64,000 nt of DNA from Emticicia aquatilis. GTDB lineage: Bacteria > Bacteroidota > Bacteroidia > Cytophagales > Spirosomataceae. This document shows, in pieces, positions 8,508 to 16,684 of this stretch. The position numbers and the translations under genes are program-made. How positions within the stretch are numbered: the first letter of the stretch is position 1; each line of letters opens with the position of its first letter. The notes beneath the pieces were generated by a model. That model worked only from the letters and a program-made list of their open reading frames with translations. It was not told the DNA's origin and did no database searches. The DNA is taken from contig NZ_BMKK01000001.1 in NCBI RefSeq assembly GCF_014644295.1, positions 310,001 to 374,000 of the forward strand. The letters run 5' to 3'.

Positions 8508-8538
8508 TTGACAGATGCCGTTTAATCAATGACCTTTG
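8508..8538 (+). promoter_or_regulatory. Promoter of fibre cassette 1
   Basis: TTG (8508-8510), 20 nt, then GACCTTTG (8531-8538), matching the TANNTTTG box at all but its first base. It lies 28 bp before the ATG at 8567 and directly after the operator pair. Confidence 0.55.
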
Positions 8539-8566
8539 TTGAAATCTTTTCTCAATCTTTATTGCC

Positions 8567-9862
8567 ATGAAAAAACTTCTATTGGTTCTGAGCCTATTCA
8601 ACTTTCATTGTTTAGGACAATCAATCCTGCTTAAACCAAATGATGATGGCATTATTTCAAAAAATGTAGCTCTTTGCTCTACTTGTGCCACTTTCGGAAA
8701 CACTGTACCAGTAAGTGGTGGTGGTACAAGATTAATGTGGTTGCCTAAACTAAGTGCGTTTAGAGCAGGAACAGTTGAAAATAATACAAATTATTGGGAT
8801 ACAGGTTTAGTTGGTAATTGGTCATTTGCAGGCGGTTATAATACAGTAGCTAAAGGAAATTGGTCAACAGCCTTTGGTTTACAGACAAGAGTACTCGCAA
8901 ACTTAGGAACTGCATTTGGATGGCAAGTCGAGGCAAATGATTTTACAATGTTTGCGTGTGGTTCGTTCAATGTAATACCAATTGGAAGTACTGACATATT
9001 CAATCCAAATGAACAACTTTTTGCAGTCGGCAACGGCACAAGTGAAGCTAATAGAAAGAATGCTTTTACGATTTTGAAAAATGGCAATACAGGTATAGGT
9101 ATTGCCGACCCTATTTCAAGTTTAGATATTCAAGGAAGTAACCTTGGTTTTCGGTCTCACTTTAATTACAAAGGTGATAGCTCAGAAGATACTTATATCA
9201 GAGGAGGTAAAGTTGGCTCGCAAGTATTAATAAATGATGTAGCGGGTCTCGGGAGCGTTGGTATTGGCCTAAATAATCCAAACGAAATATTAGACATCAA
9301 TGGCCGAGCTCGAATCAGACATAATGGAAGTACTTCAGGCATTTGGATGAGCAACTCAACTAATAGTTTGAGCAGTGCAGACGGAGCTTTTTATGGCATG
9401 AAAACCGATACCGAAACAGGTTTTTACATTGGAAATGGTTGGCGTTTTTGGATAAATAGTGCAGGAAATGGCTATCTTAATGGTAACTTAATTCAGACCT
9501 CTGACAAGCGGTTAAAAAAGAATTTCTTACCCATAAAAAACTCTTTATCAAGCATTTACAAACTAAACGGTTATCAATTTAATTGGACAGAAGAAGCCCG
9601 TAGCAGAGATTTACAGACGGGCTTGATTGCTCAAGAAGTACAAAAGATTTTCCCTGAGTTGGTGCAAACTGACGAAAAGGGGTTTCTATCAGTAAATTAT
9701 ATTGGTCTTGTACCGCATTTAATTGAATCTATAAAGGAATTGAGAGATGAGAACAATTCACTCAAAACCAAAAACCAAACCTTAGAGTCTCGCCTTGATA
9801 AAATCGAAGCAATACTTTCAATTATTCAACCAAATACTGAAAAATCAAATTCTAAAAAATAG
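8567..9862 (+). CDS. Secreted fibre protein with S74 intramolecular chaperone domain
   Basis: A 431-residue exported protein. After a signal peptide (about 1-18) come head-like repeats of the trimeric-adhesin kind (AGGYNTVAKGNWSTAFG, NLGTAFGW; about 85-125), glycine-rich GIGIADPISSLDIQGS-type segments, and a C-terminal S74 domain (about 313-405) starting TSDKRLKKN, with LIAQEVQKIFPELV. It ends in a coiled coil (about 395-420). S74 domains trimerise phage tail fibres and then cut themselves off at a Ser-Asp bond; that S-D is present. No other phage genes are nearby, so this is probably a cell-surface fibre. First gene of a three-gene cassette divergent from a sensor kinase. Confidence 0.82.
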   Translation: MKKLLLVLSLFNFHCLGQSILLKPNDDGIISKNVALCSTCATFGNTVPVSGGGTRLMWLPKLSAFRAGTVENNTNYWDTGLVGNWSFAGGYNTVAKGNWSTAFGLQTRVLANLGTAFGWQVEANDFTMFACGSFNVIPIGSTDIFNPNEQLFAVGNGTSEANRKNAFTILKNGNTGIGIADPISSLDIQGSNLGFRSHFNYKGDSSEDTYIRGGKVGSQVLINDVAGLGSVGIGLNNPNEILDINGRARIRHNGSTSGIWMSNSTNSLSSADGAFYGMKTDTETGFYIGNGWRFWINSAGNGYLNGNLIQTSDKRLKKNFLPIKNSLSSIYKLNGYQFNWTEEARSRDLQTGLIAQEVQKIFPELVQTDEKGFLSVNYIGLVPHLIESIKELRDENNSLKTKNQTLESRLDKIEAILSIIQPNTEKSNSKK

Positions 9863-9869
9863 TATTGCC

Positions 9870-10715
9870 ATGAAAAAAACATTATTTATCTCGCTTTTTA
9901 TTAGTTTCAAAATCTTTGGGCAAGCGGTTACGATTGTACCATCAAGTGTTAATAATACTGAATTCTTGAAAATAAAAAAAAATGGTGTTGGCTTAGACCA
10001 TCGAGCGACAGATGGAGTAATAGGTGTTGGGACATACTCTGGAGGATATATCCAAACCCATACCCCACACAGCCTATTGTTTACTACAAATAATGGTGGA
10101 CCTTATATGACCTTGAGTTACTCTACAACGCCAACTCTGAATGGCAACTTGGGTATTGGTATTTTAGCTCCTCAAGAAAAACTACATGTGTTTGGTAATA
10201 TTAGGGCATCAGGCTTGGCAGGAAGTGGTAATTTGAATGTACAGGCCGATGCAAACGGAACGCTAAAAACTATCAGTCCAGTGGCTTTTTCGGCTTATCT
10301 TAATTCGGCTCTTCCGATACCTCCCAATACTAATACAACAATAGGTATAAACGCCGAAAAATATGATTTGAGCAACAATTTCAATACTACTACCAATCTT
10401 TTCACGGCCCCAACCAATGGCATATATCACTTCGATGCCTTGGTTACTTGGAGTTCAGCAACCGCTACTGGAGGGTCATTTATTTTAGAGATTATTGGAA
10501 GTTCTCCGCTTTTTACATTAACCCAAACTACTTATTCAATTCCTACCACCAATTATACATTCATTTCGAGTACGGCAAGTGTTGATGTAAAACTTAATGC
10601 AGGGCAAACCGTAAAATTATCTGCTTATCAAACATCGAATGTTACTCTAACTATTCAAGGAAACTATAATGATTATTTCGGTATTTTTTCTGGTCATTTG
10701 ATAACAGCACTTTAA
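9870..10715 (+). CDS. Secreted protein with C1q/TNF-like C-terminal domain
   Basis: A 281-residue exported protein starting 7 bp after the S74 gene. The ATG at 9870 begins a clear signal peptide (MKKTLFISLFISFKIFGQA); an earlier in-frame start at 9795 lacks one. A GIGILAPQEKLHVFGNIRASG-like link occurs at about 90-115. The last 130 residues follow the C1q pattern: FTAPTNGIYHFDALVTW, VKLNAGQTVKLSAYQ and the closing YFGIFSGHLI. C1q domains form trimers, which suits a trimeric fibre assembled with the S74 protein. The C1q call is by pattern only. Confidence 0.65.
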   Translation: MKKTLFISLFISFKIFGQAVTIVPSSVNNTEFLKIKKNGVGLDHRATDGVIGVGTYSGGYIQTHTPHSLLFTTNNGGPYMTLSYSTTPTLNGNLGIGILAPQEKLHVFGNIRASGLAGSGNLNVQADANGTLKTISPVAFSAYLNSALPIPPNTNTTIGINAEKYDLSNNFNTTTNLFTAPTNGIYHFDALVTWSSATATGGSFILEIIGSSPLFTLTQTTYSIPTTNYTFISSTASVDVKLNAGQTVKLSAYQTSNVTLTIQGNYNDYFGIFSGHLITAL

Positions 10716-10732
10716 CTATAAACTTTATATCC

Positions 10733-11209
10733 ATGAAAACTTCATTCGTAACACTCTTATTATCAGCCCTTTTGTTTGATTTTAACAATACTAATGACCA
10801 ACAAGGTACTTATACAATAGATGGTAAAACTTATAATGGGAAAGTAAGTACCCAAGAATTTGTCAACAAAAATTTCTCGGTTCTGTGCGAATACAGCGAC
10901 GAGTCTTCACCTGACTATAAAAAGTGGAAATATGACCTTCTGCAAGTCACCTTTCATAATAAGGCCGAAGCTTTAAAAGGGGGTGTTTTTAAAATTAGTA
11001 GCACTTCGAGCATCAATCAAGAAAGCGGCTATGTATCAATTGGTGGACATGATGGCTTCACCAATCTTTTTGGTGATGGTAGCAGCACAATTACGGTAAC
11101 TAACAAAACCATTAAAATATCAAATATCAAGCTTTTTCAATATCCTGCCACCCACCTCAGCACTAATAAAAATTACCTAATCAATAGCGTAGCAATTCCT
11201 TTTGAATAA
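10733..11209 (+). CDS. Small secreted protein of unknown function
   Basis: A 158-residue protein with a signal-like start (MKTSFVTLLLSALLFDF) followed by a polar, probably all-beta region rich in Thr, Ser and Asn. I recognise no family. It follows the C1q-like gene by 17 bp on the same strand and is probably the last gene of fibre cassette 1. Confidence 0.65.
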   Translation: MKTSFVTLLLSALLFDFNNTNDQQGTYTIDGKTYNGKVSTQEFVNKNFSVLCEYSDESSPDYKKWKYDLLQVTFHNKAEALKGGVFKISSTSSINQESGYVSIGGHDGFTNLFGDGSSTITVTNKTIKISNIKLFQYPATHLSTNKNYLINSVAIPFE

Positions 11210-11264
11210 ACAATAATCACCACCTCTGAAGTCTATTGAAAATACGAATCAAACTAAAACTAAC

Positions 11265-11615
11265 ATGAAAACTACCATTCCCAATCGTAAGAATTACAAT
11301 CCCAATTTTTTATGGTTTAATTATGGCAAAAAAAGTATTAATCCCGATGAAGTGGTTTACTTGAAAAGTTGTGATAACTACACCCGATTTTATTTGAGTG
11401 ATGGCAAAAGTTTTTTGGCATCATCAACCATGAAATCTTACGAAAAAGAGTTACTCAAACGAGGATATTTTACACGTCTTCATCGAGGAACACTCGTTAA
11501 TCTAAAATATCTTACAGGTATTGAACGAACAAAAGATGGGCACGTTGCGTGCCTTTCGACTGGACAACGAATTGATGTTTCACGCAGAAAAATGAGAATT
11601 TTGGATTTACCTTAA
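11265..11615 (+). CDS. Stand-alone LytTR DNA-binding protein
   Basis: A 116-residue protein consisting only of a LytTR domain (about 25-113): EVVYLKSCDNYTRFYLSDGK, FTRLHRGTLVNLKYL and GQRIDVSRRKM. LytTR proteins bind DNA through beta strands and are usually fused to a receiver; none is present here. It lies 55 bp after the fibre cassette on the same strand, so it may regulate that cassette or be expressed with it. Confidence 0.85.
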   Translation: MKTTIPNRKNYNPNFLWFNYGKKSINPDEVVYLKSCDNYTRFYLSDGKSFLASSTMKSYEKELLKRGYFTRLHRGTLVNLKYLTGIERTKDGHVACLSTGQRIDVSRRKMRILDLP

Positions 11616-11659
11616 AAAGCCTGTACTTTAGTGGCTTCAACCAAAAATTCTAAGCCATT

Positions 11660-12667
11660 ATGCTCAACGTTGCCCTTGTCGGATTCGGACTTTCGGGGAG
11701 ATACCTCCAAGCTCCGTTTTTTCTTACAAATCCAGATTTTAATCTAAAAACTATCGTTTCGGGTTCGCAAAATCCGCAAGTCATATACCCAAGCGTGGGC
11801 GTAGCTCGCAGCATAGACGAAGTTTTGGCCGATACCGAAATTGATTTAGTGAGTATTGCTTCGCCAAGTCATTTGCACTTTACACAAGCCAAACAAGCAC
11901 TTTTGGCTGGCAAACACGTATTGGTCGAAAAACCCTTCACTGCCACCGTTGCCGAAGCAGAGGAACTCATTGAGTTATCGAAAAAGCAAGGAAAAGTGCT
12001 TTCTATCTTTCAAAATCGCCGATTCGACAGCGATTTTATGACGGTTAAGAAAGTAATTGAAAACAAGCTTTTGGGCGAACTCGTTGCCTTTGAAGTGCAT
12101 TTCGACCGCCACAAACCCATCTTAAATCCTAAAAAATGGAAAGAAGAGGTTACACCAGCCAACGGAATCTTGTATGATTTGGGAGCCCATATCATCGACC
12201 AAACGATTGTACTCTTTGGTTCGCCAATGGCGGTTTCGGGCGAGACTTACACGCAGCGTGAAGGCTCAAGCATTGACGATGCTTTTGATATTAGACTCGA
12301 CTACGGAAAACTAAAAGTAACTTTAAAATCGAGCCTTTTGGTGCGAGAAGAAGGGCCAAGATACATTATTCACGGCACAAAAGGCTCGTTTGTAAAATAT
12401 GGTATTGATGTACAAGAAGACCACCTAAAAGCAGGGCTTTTTCCAAGAATGGAAGGTTTTGGTGTAGAACCTAAAGAAAAATGGGGTGTTTTGAATACTG
12501 AAATTGGCGGGCAGCACTTCAGAGGGCATATCGAAACCGAAGCTGGCAACTGGGATTTACTTTTCCAAAACTTACATGCTGCGATAGTTGAAGGGAAAGA
12601 ACTCTATATCAAACCCGAACAAGTTTTAGAGCAGATTCGGGTGATTGAAATGGTGAAAGGGATTTGA
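11660..12667 (+). CDS. Gfo/Idh/MocA family oxidoreductase
   Basis: A 335-residue NAD(P)-dependent dehydrogenase. The N-terminal Rossmann fold has ALVGFGLSGRYLQAP (about 5-19), the family lysine K91 in LVEKPFT, and the C-terminal domain has YDLGAHIIDQ (about 173-182, H177 likely in the active site). No signal peptide, so cytoplasmic. It resembles the E. coli YdgJ subgroup; substrate, probably a sugar or cyclitol, cannot be read. It starts 44 bp after the LytTR gene and is followed by a hairpin. Confidence 0.88.
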   Translation: MLNVALVGFGLSGRYLQAPFFLTNPDFNLKTIVSGSQNPQVIYPSVGVARSIDEVLADTEIDLVSIASPSHLHFTQAKQALLAGKHVLVEKPFTATVAEAEELIELSKKQGKVLSIFQNRRFDSDFMTVKKVIENKLLGELVAFEVHFDRHKPILNPKKWKEEVTPANGILYDLGAHIIDQTIVLFGSPMAVSGETYTQREGSSIDDAFDIRLDYGKLKVTLKSSLLVREEGPRYIIHGTKGSFVKYGIDVQEDHLKAGLFPRMEGFGVEPKEKWGVLNTEIGGQHFRGHIETEAGNWDLLFQNLHAAIVEGKELYIKPEQVLEQIRVIEMVKGI

Positions 12668-12698
12668 TAAAAATTTATCGGTTTAGGAGTATTATCTT

Positions 12699-12735
12699 CT
12701 CGAACTGTTTTGTGAAAAATACAAAACAGTTCGAG
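12699..12735. terminator. Hairpin after the Gfo/Idh/MocA gene
   Basis: A perfect 15-bp stem (12699-12713 with 12721-12735, CTCGAACTGTTTTGT) with a 7-nt loop, 31 bp after the stop codon. No T-run follows, so termination is plausible but not certain. Confidence 0.55.
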
Positions 12736-12788
12736 ATAGTCTAAACAACCCTTGAAATAAATGTTTCAAAGCGATATTGATAGAAGCA

Positions 12789-13364
12789 ATGCAGGAGAAA
12801 CTACTGAATATAATACGGCAGCAAATCAAAATCTCAGAAAATGAAATTAAACTCTGCAATGAATATTTTGAGCCTGTAATTATTCCTAAAAACAAAATTA
12901 TTGAAGAAGAAGGAAGAATTCCTCAATACTTGTATTTTGTTGTTTCGGGTTATATGCGATTGTTCTACTACAATGATAATGGAGATGAAATAACTACACA
13001 TATCAACTGCCCACCTGGCTTCATTACTTCCTATTCCAGTTTCATCAACCAAACAAAAGCGGCGGAAAATGTAGAATGTATTACAGAATGTGAACTCCTA
13101 CGTATATCAAAGAATAATTTAGACCTTATAACTTCAAGAAGTGAAGCTTTTAAGGATTTCAGTATTTGGGTTTTCCAACAATCAATAGCTTATAATGAAA
13201 ATCGCTCAAAAGAGTTAGCAACTCTTACAGCAGAACAACGCTACCAAAAATTAATAGATAGCTATCCTCATATTATCCATAACGTTCCTCTTCAATACAT
13301 TGCTTCTTTTTTAGGAATGAATCCAAAGAGTTTGAGCAGAATCAGAAAACAAATGATTAAGTAA
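12789..13364 (+). CDS. Crp/Fnr-family regulator
   Basis: A 191-residue protein: cyclic-nucleotide-binding beta-roll (about 20-115; EEEGRIPQYLYFVVSGYMRL, ITTHINCPPGF) and a short C-terminal helix-turn-helix (about 150-188; PLQYIASFLGMNPKSLSRIRK). This is the Bacteroidota Crp type in which cAMP binding is often not conserved. The ATG at 12789 is preferred; a TTG at 12777 would add four residues. It lies 65 bp upstream of the reductase gene and may control it, as such regulators commonly sit beside their target. Confidence 0.85.
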   Translation: MQEKLLNIIRQQIKISENEIKLCNEYFEPVIIPKNKIIEEEGRIPQYLYFVVSGYMRLFYYNDNGDEITTHINCPPGFITSYSSFINQTKAAENVECITECELLRISKNNLDLITSRSEAFKDFSIWVFQQSIAYNENRSKELATLTAEQRYQKLIDSYPHIIHNVPLQYIASFLGMNPKSLSRIRKQMIK

Positions 13365-13429
13365 CATTTGCGAAGTATTTTTGAAAAATCATTAGGGAAT
13401 TTTGTGTCATCATTTTAAAATCATAAAAT

Positions 13430-14437
13430 ATGACACAGAACAATTTAGCCTTAGTTACAGGTGCAAACGGACATCTTGGAAATAACCTTGTGAGACTGCT
13501 TATTGATAAAGGTATTCCAGTTCGAGCTTCAGTTCGCAATATCAAAAATAGAGAACCATTCGCTGGTTTAGATTGCGAAATTGTCCAATCAGACATTACC
13601 GATAAAAATTCTCTCGTAATGGCTTTGCAAGGAGTGACAACATTTTATGCAGTAGGTGCTGCTTTTAAACTTTGGGCAAAAGACCCCAAAACGGAAATTT
13701 ATGATGTAAATCTTCGAGGAACTCAAAACATCATTGAAGCTGCCGCCGAAGCTGGAGTTAAACGAATAGTATATGTAAGTTCAATTGCTGCATTGAATTA
13801 CGCTCAACTTCCAACCAAAGAAAGCTTTGGACAAAATCCCGACAGAAGGGATACGTACTACAATTCCAAAAATGATGGAGAAAAATTAGCATTTGAATTA
13901 GCCAAAAAGTATAGTATCGAATTGGTTGCGGTATTGCCTTCAGCGATGATTGGCAGCGAATCTTATGGTAATTTAAGTGTTTCTTACAATATCATCGACT
14001 TAATACTTAAAAAGAAAATTCCTGTTGAAACTGGCATTACACTCAACTGGATAGATGTAAAAGATGTCGCCGAAGGGTGTTACTTAGCCGCCACCAAGGG
14101 CAAAAACGGAGAACGCTATATTTTAGCGAACGAAAAATGTTTATCTATAAAGGATACTACCAAAATTGCTCAAAATCTATTTCCTGAATTAAAAATTAAG
14201 TTACCAATGGTAGTGCCTAAACCCTTACTTTTTATAATTGCTTGGTTTATGGAACTGGGAAGTAAAATATCAGGTAAAGCACCTTTGCTAAGTGTTAAAG
14301 ATATTGCTATGTTTTCGGGTTTACAACAAGATTTCGATATTTCAAAGGCAAGAAATGAGTTAGGCTTCAATCCTAAAAAAGCAGATATTGCTGTTAAAGA
14401 AGCAATGATTTATTTATACAATAAGTCGTTATCTTGA
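13430..14437 (+). CDS. NAD(P)-dependent epimerase/dehydratase (extended SDR)
   Basis: A 335-residue extended short-chain dehydrogenase. TGANGHLGNN (10-19) binds the nucleotide; VSSIAA gives the catalytic serine region and YYNSKN (about 140-145) the Y-x-x-x-K pair. It resembles dihydroflavonol reductase-like or 3-beta-HSD-like SDRs that act on carbonyl substrates. Cytoplasmic; the substrate is not identifiable. It follows the Crp-type regulator. Confidence 0.87.
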   Translation: MTQNNLALVTGANGHLGNNLVRLLIDKGIPVRASVRNIKNREPFAGLDCEIVQSDITDKNSLVMALQGVTTFYAVGAAFKLWAKDPKTEIYDVNLRGTQNIIEAAAEAGVKRIVYVSSIAALNYAQLPTKESFGQNPDRRDTYYNSKNDGEKLAFELAKKYSIELVAVLPSAMIGSESYGNLSVSYNIIDLILKKKIPVETGITLNWIDVKDVAEGCYLAATKGKNGERYILANEKCLSIKDTTKIAQNLFPELKIKLPMVVPKPLLFIIAWFMELGSKISGKAPLLSVKDIAMFSGLQQDFDISKARNELGFNPKKADIAVKEAMIYLYNKSLS

Positions 14438-14548
14438 ATTCATGTTAGAACTTGTTAGTTTGAAAGCTAAACTAATTTTATCCATAGATGTTATCAAAGT
14501 TTTAGAGATAGAATGACTCAGAAGTTGCGAAATACCGAATAATAAATT

Positions 14549-14583
14549 TTTGATTATAAATAACTAATTAGGCTATATCTTTG
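14549..14583 (+). promoter_or_regulatory. Possible promoter of the first CotH gene
   Basis: TTTG (14549-14552) and an exact TANNTTTG box TATCTTTG (14576-14583) are 23 nt apart, slightly more than usual, 42 bp before the ATG. Confidence 0.4.
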
Positions 14584-14625
14584 GCGTCGATAATAATTCT
14601 GCTGTATAAATAATATCCACGTACA

Positions 14626-16335
14626 ATGACAAAGTTTATTTTAAGTCTCACACTTATCTCACAGTTGTGTTTTGCTCAATTTACAAGTTCTAATCTACCT
14701 ATCATACTCATAGAAACAAATGGTGGAACAATAGTAGATGACCCAAAAATCAGTGTAAATCTCAAAATTTTATACCATTCAGATGGTAGTACAAATTACC
14801 TATCAGATACCGATTTTCACTATGATGGTTTTGCGGGTATCGAATATCGGGGTTCTTCTTCTCAAGCCTTTCCAAAAAAATCTTACAGTATTGAATTAAC
14901 CGATTCTTTAGGCGAAGATTTTGAATTTTCAGTATTTGGGTTTCCCAAAAACTCCGATTGGGTACTAATTGCCAATTATGATGATAAAACTTATCTAAAA
15001 AATGCCTATATCTATGATTTATGGTCAAAAACTGGCAATTATTCTCCTCGATTAAAACACGTTGAAGTGATTGTCAATGGAGAGTACATGGGTTTATATG
15101 TTTTCACAGAAAAGATAAAAAGAGGAACAGACAGAGTAAATATTAAAAAATTAGAAGCTGTAGATACTACCACTGCTAAGATTTCAGGCGGATATATTAT
15201 TGAAGCAACTCGTGAAGCAGAAATTCTTACTTCGGATTACGCTTGGCAATCAGCTCATCAATCGTCGCCCGCATCGAATTACTATATGTTTTTTGATTGT
15301 GTATATCCGAAAGAGCCTGTTGCTCCACAGTTAAATTATATTCAAACTTATATCCGAGACTTTGAAGAGGCTTTGAAAAGTAATAACTTCAGCGACCCAA
15401 CATTAGGTTTTAGAAATTACATCGATGAAAATAGTTTTGTTGAAAACTTTGTGGTTCAAGAATATAGTATTCATCTTGATGTCTTTGCTCGTAGCCAATA
15501 CTTTTATAAAGATAGAGGCAAAAAAATGGTAGCCTCACCCTTATGGGATACCTCTTTGGGCTTATATGATAATTACACAACGGATTGGAGATTTTCTTGT
15601 ACAACTTGTGACCCTCGTTTCTTTTGGGCCGAACGTATGATGCAAGATTGTGTTTTCAAGAATAAAGTTATTGAAAAATATAAAGATTTCCGAAAGACCT
15701 TTTTGACCTACCCTAAAGGAGTTTTCTTAATTGACAGTTTAGCTAATCTCATTCAGAGTGCGGCTATGAGAGACCGAGAAAAATGGTTTCCAACACAAAG
15801 TACGAGCTTTTTGGATGAAGTTGACAAATTGAAGAATTTCATTGCTAATCGCCTCGACTGGATGGACGCCAATATTCATAATATAACAAATGATGGAAGA
15901 ATACTTGCTGGGCCATCAACGGTAAATGTCAATCAGACAGTTGGATTGGTTTCCACTTGTTCTTCAAATCTTGTAACTTGGAAATTCGATAATAGTGATG
16001 GAACTTCGGGCTATTTTACAGGTTCAGGTATTATAAATGCCTTAGTATCACAGACTGTAACTTACACCGCCATTTGCCAAGAAACTTGCCCCCAATACAC
16101 TAATAGTAAAACTATTGAGGTCACTAATAATTGTAGTGAAAACTTAAACTTAACATCACACGTCATCAATCCTCCACTTCAAGAGTTTAAGACTAAATAC
16201 ACCATCACATCAGTTGCATCTCTTAATCCATTATCTAAGATTACATATTCATCAGGAAATGCAATTGAGTTAAATCCCGGTTTTCAAACGAACACTGGAG
16301 TAATTTTTACGGCTAAAATAGGCGGATGTCAATAA
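14626..16335 (+). CDS. Secreted CotH-kinase-like protein
   Basis: A 569-residue exported protein: signal peptide (1-17), then a CotH domain (about 20-425) with GFAGIEYRGSSSQAFPKKSY, KHVEVIVNGEYMGLYVFTEK and LWDTSLGLYDNY. The C-terminal part is an adhesion-like module ending SGNAIELNPGFQTNTG, a form common at the ends of Cytophagales surface proteins. CotH kinases phosphorylate proteins using a metal-binding D-x-D-x-x-F-G-like element; here that element reads WDTSLGLY, so the second acid is lost and activity is doubtful. The second CotH gene at 40.8 kb keeps it. Confidence 0.85.
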   Translation: MTKFILSLTLISQLCFAQFTSSNLPIILIETNGGTIVDDPKISVNLKILYHSDGSTNYLSDTDFHYDGFAGIEYRGSSSQAFPKKSYSIELTDSLGEDFEFSVFGFPKNSDWVLIANYDDKTYLKNAYIYDLWSKTGNYSPRLKHVEVIVNGEYMGLYVFTEKIKRGTDRVNIKKLEAVDTTTAKISGGYIIEATREAEILTSDYAWQSAHQSSPASNYYMFFDCVYPKEPVAPQLNYIQTYIRDFEEALKSNNFSDPTLGFRNYIDENSFVENFVVQEYSIHLDVFARSQYFYKDRGKKMVASPLWDTSLGLYDNYTTDWRFSCTTCDPRFFWAERMMQDCVFKNKVIEKYKDFRKTFLTYPKGVFLIDSLANLIQSAAMRDREKWFPTQSTSFLDEVDKLKNFIANRLDWMDANIHNITNDGRILAGPSTVNVNQTVGLVSTCSSNLVTWKFDNSDGTSGYFTGSGIINALVSQTVTYTAICQETCPQYTNSKTIEVTNNCSENLNLTSHVINPPLQEFKTKYTITSVASLNPLSKITYSSGNAIELNPGFQTNTGVIFTAKIGGCQ

Positions 16336-16376
16336 TATTTGAGTCGATTCTTGTTATGCTTCACTCACAAAAAATA

Positions 16377-16406
16377 AAAATCCCAGCACAAAACGGCTGG
16401 GATTTT
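16377..16406. terminator. Terminator after the first CotH gene
   Basis: An 11-bp stem (16377-16387 with 16396-16406, core ATCCCAGC/GCTGGGAT) with an 8-nt loop, 41 bp after the CotH stop; A- and T-runs flank both sides, so it can act in both directions. Confidence 0.7.
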
Positions 16407-16684
16407 ATGAATCTAACAACAAACTGTATGGGTCACATACAGGAAAATCTTTAATGCTTTTGTGCTATTGATGCGTGTTTTTGCTGATTTTGACTATGAC
16501 TTATAGCCTAAAACTACCGAAGCGAAAAAATGTTTACATTCCTCAGAAGAAGTAAAGTAAATACGCTTTTTATATTTCATAATTATGTTTCTAAACGCAA
16601 ATATAAAGCACAATATTATTCATGTCAAAAACATATTTTTGCATTTACATAAAAGGATTTTTTATTGGATAAATGGCAAGACCA
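16407..16684. other. Non-coding stretch between convergent genes
   Basis: About 280 bp between the CotH terminator and the end of the outer-membrane receptor gene. I see no open frame, tRNA or clear hairpin in it. Confidence 0.5.

Noticed and set aside
8567-9862. S74 gene as part of a prophage
   Set aside because: No terminase, capsid, tail tube or integrase gene is nearby; signal peptides on cassette proteins point to secretion by the cell.
13377-13404. Promoter of the SDR gene (TTTTTG then GAATTTTG)
   Set aside because: Spacing of only 13 nt between boxes and an imperfect -7 element.
16407-16684. Small RNA or tRNA in the gap
   Set aside because: No cloverleaf, no T-loop consensus and no promoter-terminator pair visible.
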